Assembly: GCF_016031635.1 (NCBI RefSeq)
Contig: NZ_JACEGD010000049.1
Location: 1 to 43,940, forward strand
DNA length: 43,940 bases
Direction: 5' to 3'
From: Bradyrhizobium diversitatis
GTDB taxonomy: Bacteria > Pseudomonadota > Alphaproteobacteria > Rhizobiales > Xanthobacteraceae
Shown here: positions 40,259-43,940 of the stretch, in pieces
How positions within the stretch are numbered: the stretch's first letter is position 1
How the letters are laid out: each line of letters begins with the position of its first letter
Made by a program: the position numbers and the translations under genes
Notes under the pieces: generated by a model
What the model was told of the DNA's origin: nothing
Databases searched by the model: none
The model's input: the letters and a program-made list of their open reading frames with translations, nothing else

Positions 40259-41653
40259 TCAAAATCCTCTTGGCGTGGACGCAGCAACGACGCCCATCTT
40301 CTCCAACGCGTGCGCGACGCGCAGCGCGATGTCCTCGCGCCAGGGCGCACAGATGATCTGCACGCCGATCGGCAGCGGTTCGAGCGGCACCGGCACTGCC
40401 ACGACCGGCAGGCCGATGAACGAGATCGGCTGGGTGTGGATGCCGATATTGGCGCGCACCGGCAGCTCGACGCCGTCGAGGTTGAAATTCACCTGGCCGA
40501 GCTTCGGCGCGGTGCAGGGCGTCGCCGGCGCCAGCAGCACGTCGACCGATTTGAAGATCTCGGCAAGCTGCGCGCGATACCAGCGGCGGAATTTCTGCGC
40601 GCGATCAACCAGCGGCGCCGGCACCATGGCGCCCGCGATCAGCCGGTCGCGTACGGCCGGATCGAAGTCGTTCGGGCGCTTGCGCAGGCGATCGAGGTGC
40701 AGCGAGGCGCCTTCGGTGGTGGTGATGACGTAGGCGGCCGCGCGGGCGCGCGAGGCTTCAGGCACGTCGATGACTTTCGTCGCACCAAGCGCCTTGGCAA
40801 CGCGGCTGACGGCTTCGACCGCTTCCGGAAAGACGTTCTTCTGGAAGTGACCGCCGGCAACGGCGATGCGCAGATCCGAAACCGGATTGGCGAGCAGCGG
40901 CAGCGTCGGTTCCAGCCCACGCGTGGTGCAGGCGGCATCGTCCGCATCCGACCCCTGCATCACGTCATAGGCGAGCGCGAGATCGGTGACGGAGCGCGCG
41001 AATGGGCCGAGATGGTCGAGGCTCGCGACGAACGGAAACGAGCGCGCGCGCGACAGCCGGCCATAGGTCGGCTTCAGGCCAAAGATGCCGCAGAACGACG
41101 ACGGCACGCGGATCGAGCCGTTGGTGTCCGAGCCGAGCGCGAGCGGCACCAGCGCGCCGCCGACGGCGCTGCCCGAGCCGCCCGACGAACCGCCGCTCAT
41201 CCGCGTGGTGTCGTGCGGATTGCGCGAGGGGCCGTCGTGGATGTTCTCGCCCGTGAAGTCGTAAGCGTATTCGCCCATGTTGAGCGCGCCGACGAGAACG
41301 GCGCCGGCCGCTTCCATGCGCTCGATCAGCGCCGCATCGCGCTTGGCGGGTGCGAGGTCGCGGTTGATCTTCGAGCCTGCGCGGGTGGGCAGGCCCGCGA
41401 CGTCGAACAGGTTCTTCACCGCGAACGGCACGCCGGCGAGCGGGCCGACGGGCTTGCCGGCGGCGATGTCGACGTCGACCGCGCGCGCTTTCGTGCGGGC
41501 ACGATCGGCGGTGATGTCGGTGAAGGAATTGAGCACACCGTCATGCTGCTGGATGCGCGCCAGCGCGGCTTCCGTGGCATCGAGCGCGGACATCTTCCGC
41601 CTTGCGACCGCGCTTGCGATCTCGGAAGCCGTCATCTCTGGCTTGGCGGTCAT
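40259..41653 (-). CDS. atzE: AtzE-like amidase (1-carboxybiuret amidohydrolase type)
   Basis: This 464-aa amidase-signature enzyme has the triad K80 (FAVKNL), S156 (SGGSSGGS) and S180 (SDTNGSIRVP). AtzE converts 1-carboxybiuret to 1,3-dicarboxyurea in complex with AtzG. HpxY is the homologue of oxalurate catabolism. The gene sits between AtzG- and AtzH-like genes, 7 bp from the first and 1 bp from the second, so the three form one coupled unit. Cyanuric acid hydrolase (AtzD) is not present in this window, so the natural substrate is uncertain. It is also often annotated as Asp-tRNA/Glu-tRNA amidotransferase A; context argues against that. Confidence 0.85.
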   Translation of the reverse strand: MTAKPEMTASEIASAVARRKMSALDATEAALARIQQHDGVLNSFTDITADRARTKARAVDVDIAAGKPVGPLAGVPFAVKNLFDVAGLPTRAGSKINRDLAPAKRDAALIERMEAAGAVLVGALNMGEYAYDFTGENIHDGPSRNPHDTTRMSGGSSGGSGSAVGGALVPLALGSDTNGSIRVPSSFCGIFGLKPTYGRLSRARSFPFVASLDHLGPFARSVTDLALAYDVMQGSDADDAACTTRGLEPTLPLLANPVSDLRIAVAGGHFQKNVFPEAVEAVSRVAKALGATKVIDVPEASRARAAAYVITTTEGASLHLDRLRKRPNDFDPAVRDRLIAGAMVPAPLVDRAQKFRRWYRAQLAEIFKSVDVLLAPATPCTAPKLGQVNFNLDGVELPVRANIGIHTQPISFIGLPVVAVPVPLEPLPIGVQIICAPWREDIALRVAHALEKMGVVAASTPRGF

Positions 41654-41660
41654 GGCAGCA

Positions 41661-41864
41661 TCAGGCCGTGAAGATCGGCGCCGGCTCGGTCTCGTCCGGC
41701 AGCGCGAATTCGTCGACGAGACGGGCGAGCCGCAGCGAGACCTCGAGGTTGGCGCGCACCGCGGGCCTCCAGGCCTCCTCGAGCGGCAGCGCCAGCGCTT
41801 TTGATACGGCGTCGATATAGTCGTCCAGGGGTTCGCGTTTACTCGCAGTCACTTTTATCTCCAT
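41661..41864 (-). CDS. atzG: AtzG-like DUF4089 subunit
   Basis: This 67-aa helical protein reads LDDYIDAVSKALALPLEEAW, then VRANLEVSLRLARLVDEFAL and ends EPAPIFTA. This is the DUF4089/AtzG pattern, a GatC-like partner that stabilises AtzE. I take the ATG at 41864; the ATG at 41873 (adding MTK) lies inside a REP hairpin. The pair's tight spacing with the amidase supports a complex. Confidence 0.82.
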   Translation of the reverse strand: MEIKVTASKREPLDDYIDAVSKALALPLEEAWRPAVRANLEVSLRLARLVDEFALPDETEPAPIFTA

Positions 41865-41869
41865 CTTCG

Positions 41870-41947
41870 TCATCGCCCGCGAAGGCGGGCGATCCAGTAC
41901 ACACCAACGCTGGTGATTACTGGATGCCCCGCCTGCGCGGGGCACGA
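41870..41947. repeat. REP-like double hairpin between the ABC ATPase and atzG
   Basis: ATCGCCCGC/GCGGGCGAT (41872-41892) is followed by TCCAGTA/TACTGGA (41893-41924) and CCCCGC/GCGGGG (41927-41942). It fills the 86-bp gap in the operon. Confidence 0.65.
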
Positions 41948-41950
41948 CAC

Positions 41951-43798
41951 CTAGGCCGGCAACGGCGGATGCGGGATCGCCGTCAGCAGTTCCTTGGTGT
42001 AGTCGTCCTTGGGATCGCTCAAGACCTGCTCGGACGAGCCTTCCTCGACGATTCGACCCGTCCGCATGACAATGACACGATCGCACAACAAGCGCACCAC
42101 ATTCAAATCATGCGAGACGAACAGATAGCTCATACCTAGCCGCGCCTTGAGATCCTGCAGCAGATTGAGCACCACGGCCTGCACCGAGACGTCCAGCGCC
42201 GCCGTCGGCTCGTCCAGGATGACCAGCTTCGGATGCAGGGCAATGGCCCGGGCGATGCCGACGCGGGCCTTCTGGCCGCCGGACAATTGGTGCGGGAAGC
42301 GGTCGAGCAGGTTGTGCGGCAGGCCGACCATGGTGGCCAGTTCCTCGCAGCGGGCGCGGAGCGCATCGCGGCCCTTGACGTCGCCGAGTTGCATGATGGG
42401 GTCGGCGATGGCGCGCGCGGCGGTGAAGCGCGGGTTGAGGCTGTCGGTCGGGTCCTGGAACACCATCTGGATGCGGCTGCGCTGCGGCAGGCGGGCAAAG
42501 GCCGATGGCGCGATGCCGGAGATCGCCTCGCCATCGAACTCGATCAGTCCGGAGGTCTGATCGAGGAGACGCATCACCATCATCGACGTCGTCGATTTGC
42601 CGCAGCCGGATTCGCCGACGAGGCCGACGCTCTCGCCATGGCCGATCGCAAAGCTGATGCCGTCGACGGCGCGGAACACGTCTGGCTCGACCGGCGGCTT
42701 GCGGCCGAACAGTTTGCCGAGCACGGCGGTGGCGCCCTGGCGGGGATATTCCTTGACGAGCTTGTCGACGAGGAGGAGGGGCGCCTTCTCCCCGCTTGCA
42801 CTGCTCTGCTCCCTCTCCCCGTCCTTCACGGGGAGAGGGTTGGGGTGAGGGGCTACATCTGCGAGCACAATACGCGGAGGCTCACCCTCACCCGCCGCGC
42901 TCTTGGGCGCAATTGCGCTCCCGAGCGCGTCGGCCTCTCCCCGCACGCGGGGAGAGGCGAAGGCAGTGCCCTCCTCTTCCGGCAGCAGATCCCGCAGGCT
43001 CACACCCAGCCGCGGCGTCGCGCGCATCAGCTTCTTGGTGTAGGGGTGCTGCGGGTTGGCGAAGATGTCGGCGGCTTTCGCGGTCTCGACGACGCGGCCC
43101 TTCTCCATCACCACGACGCGGTCGCAATAGGCGGCAGCCAAGCCGAGATCGTGCGTGATCAGGATGGTCGACATCGCGCGGCGCTTCGTCAGCTCGACGA
43201 TCAGGTCCATCACCGCCTTCTGGGTGGTGACGTCGAGGCCGGTGGTCGGCTCGTCCGCGATGAGGAGCTGCGGATTGCAGGCGAGCGCGAGCGCGATGAC
43301 GACGCGCTGGCACATGCCGCCGGAGAGCTCGAACGGATAGGCGTGGTAGCGCTCGCGCGGGCGGGCGATCTTGACCTGCTCCAGCGCCTCGATCGCCTTC
43401 TCGCCGTGATCGGCCACCTGGGCCTGCTGCACATGGGTGCGCAGCACGTCCTCGATCTGGTCGCCGACTTTGCGGATCGGGTTCAGCGCGGCGCGCGGGT
43501 TCTGGAAGATCATCGAGACCTCGCGGCCGCGCAGGTCGCGCATCTGGTCTTCGGTCGCGGCCTTGACGTCGATGCCGGAGAACATCACCGAACCCTCGGC
43601 GATCCGCCCCGCGCGATCGAGGATGCGCATCACGGCATAGGAGGTCACCGACTTGCCGGAGCCGGACTCGCCGACGATGGCGAGCGTCTCGCCCTTGGCC
43701 ACGGAGATGTCGACGTGCTGCACCGCTTTCACGATGCCGCGACGGGTGGTGAACTCGACGGTGAGGTCCTGAACGTCGAGCAGCGGCTGGGCGGTCAT
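41951..43798 (-). CDS. fused two-domain dipeptide/oligopeptide-type ABC ATPase with a repeat-derived linker
   Basis: This 615-aa protein joins DppD- and DppF-like ATPases. The first domain has Walker A GESGSGKS (about 39-46), LSGGMCQRV and LLIADEPTTGLD. The second has Walker A GESGCGKST near residue 400, LSGGQKARVGIA and LVILDEPTAALD. Between them a linker of about 70 residues (roughly 280-345) contains ASPRVRGEADAL and HPNPLPVKDGERE, which are translated palindromic repeats (42811-42958). It precedes atzG in the same orientation and could energise uptake of the compound that AtzEGH and AtzF degrade. Permeases and binding protein are not in the window; they may lie to the right. Confidence 0.9.
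   Translation of the reverse strand: MTAQPLLDVQDLTVEFTTRRGIVKAVQHVDISVAKGETLAIVGESGSGKSVTSYAVMRILDRAGRIAEGSVMFSGIDVKAATEDQMRDLRGREVSMIFQNPRAALNPIRKVGDQIEDVLRTHVQQAQVADHGEKAIEALEQVKIARPRERYHAYPFELSGGMCQRVVIALALACNPQLLIADEPTTGLDVTTQKAVMDLIVELTKRRAMSTILITHDLGLAAAYCDRVVVMEKGRVVETAKAADIFANPQHPYTKKLMRATPRLGVSLRDLLPEEEGTAFASPRVRGEADALGSAIAPKSAAGEGEPPRIVLADVAPHPNPLPVKDGEREQSSASGEKAPLLLVDKLVKEYPRQGATAVLGKLFGRKPPVEPDVFRAVDGISFAIGHGESVGLVGESGCGKSTTSMMVMRLLDQTSGLIEFDGEAISGIAPSAFARLPQRSRIQMVFQDPTDSLNPRFTAARAIADPIMQLGDVKGRDALRARCEELATMVGLPHNLLDRFPHQLSGGQKARVGIARAIALHPKLVILDEPTAALDVSVQAVVLNLLQDLKARLGMSYLFVSHDLNVVRLLCDRVIVMRTGRIVEEGSSEQVLSDPKDDYTKELLTAIPHPPLPA
42811..42958. repeat. palindromic repeat embedded in frame in the ABC ATPase gene
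   Basis: Two hairpins: CCCTCTCCCCGT/ACGGGGAGAGGG (42811-42839) and GCCTCTCCCCGC/GCGGGGAGAGGC (42933-42958). The run CGGGGAGAGGGTTGGG-TGAGGGGCT after the first hairpin is shared with the intergenic copy at 20490-20518. No stop codon or frameshift results. Confidence 0.8.
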
Positions 43799-43940
43799 GG
43801 ACGGCTCCCGTCACTCAAACATTCGAAAACAACCCCATGCACAGTAGAATGGCGACTGAAATCATTGGAGAATTTCCGATGGGCCTTTGCGCGTGAGGGA
43901 GGCACCGACCTCTCGCTCCCTCCCCCCTTGTGGGGGAGGG
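43799..43940. other. right-edge region with a repeat arm
   Basis: No gene is seen. 43918-43940 is an arm of the repeat also at 4841-4862; its partner lies outside the window. Confidence 0.5.

Noticed and set aside
40259..41864. Reading the amidase and its small partner as GatA/GatC of aminoacyl-tRNA amidation
   Set aside because: No gatB is adjacent, and the DUF4089 and DUF3225 neighbours point to an AtzE/AtzG or HpxY/HpxX pair.
1..43940. CRISPR array, tRNA or rRNA gene
   Set aside because: No regularly spaced identical repeats with unique spacers, no tRNA-like cloverleaf with CCA context, and no ribosomal RNA sequence were noticed on reading.

Overview
The window looks like chromosome from a Bradyrhizobium-type alphaproteobacterium (Nitrobacteraceae). 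It is GC-rich, carries the palindromic intergenic repeats typical of that group, and encodes a BjaI/BjaR-like quorum-sensing pair, a CYP199A-like P450 and several Liv-type transporters. The identification rests on remembered family sequences; no search was run. The theme is uptake and CoA-dependent or oxygenase-dependent breakdown of plant aromatic acids, plus a urea-derivative amidohydrolase cluster at the right end.

Layout. 1-185: 3' end of a transposase. 558-7614: aerobic benzoyl-CoA (box) cluster: boxB, boxC, an alpha/beta hydrolase and the benzoate-CoA ligase bclA on the minus strand, with the regulator boxR divergent. 7868-11016: a truncated globin, an AraC regulator, a VOC protein preceded by an 11-bp repeat array, a PRC-barrel protein, a glutamine synthetase remnant and a small CxxC protein. 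11359-14686: livHMGF without a binding protein. 14984-17018: bjaR and bjaI with two small unannotated-looking genes. 17318-25962: a LysR regulator, a shikimate/quinate dehydrogenase, a complete SBP-livHMGF importer and a fused 3-dehydroshikimate dehydratase, that is, a quinate/shikimate to protocatechuate module. 26297-29045: an orphan binding protein and a type II NADH dehydrogenase. 29179-30624: a complete IS4-family element with 9-bp target duplications and a substituted catalytic glutamate. 30665-34067: a binding protein, a 2Fe-2S ferredoxin and a CYP199A-like P450, with a divergent MarR. 34426-36932: feruloyl-CoA synthetase with a divergent MarR. 37129-43798: AtzF-, AtzH-, AtzE- and AtzG-like proteins, a GntR regulator and a fused two-domain dipeptide-type ABC ATPase.

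How they work together. Methoxybenzoates, hydroxycinnamates, quinate/shikimate and benzoate would enter through Liv-type importers and be demethylated, CoA-activated or dehydrated toward protocatechuate or benzoyl-CoA. The strongest new observation is a shared TGCA-N6-TGCA-like site. It occurs upstream of boxC (twice), between bclA and boxR, and upstream of the binding-protein-less livHMGF operon. This suggests that transporter is part of the BoxR regulon and imports benzoate-type compounds. A second point of interest is an intergenic palindromic repeat carried in frame inside the linker of the ABC ATPase at the right end.
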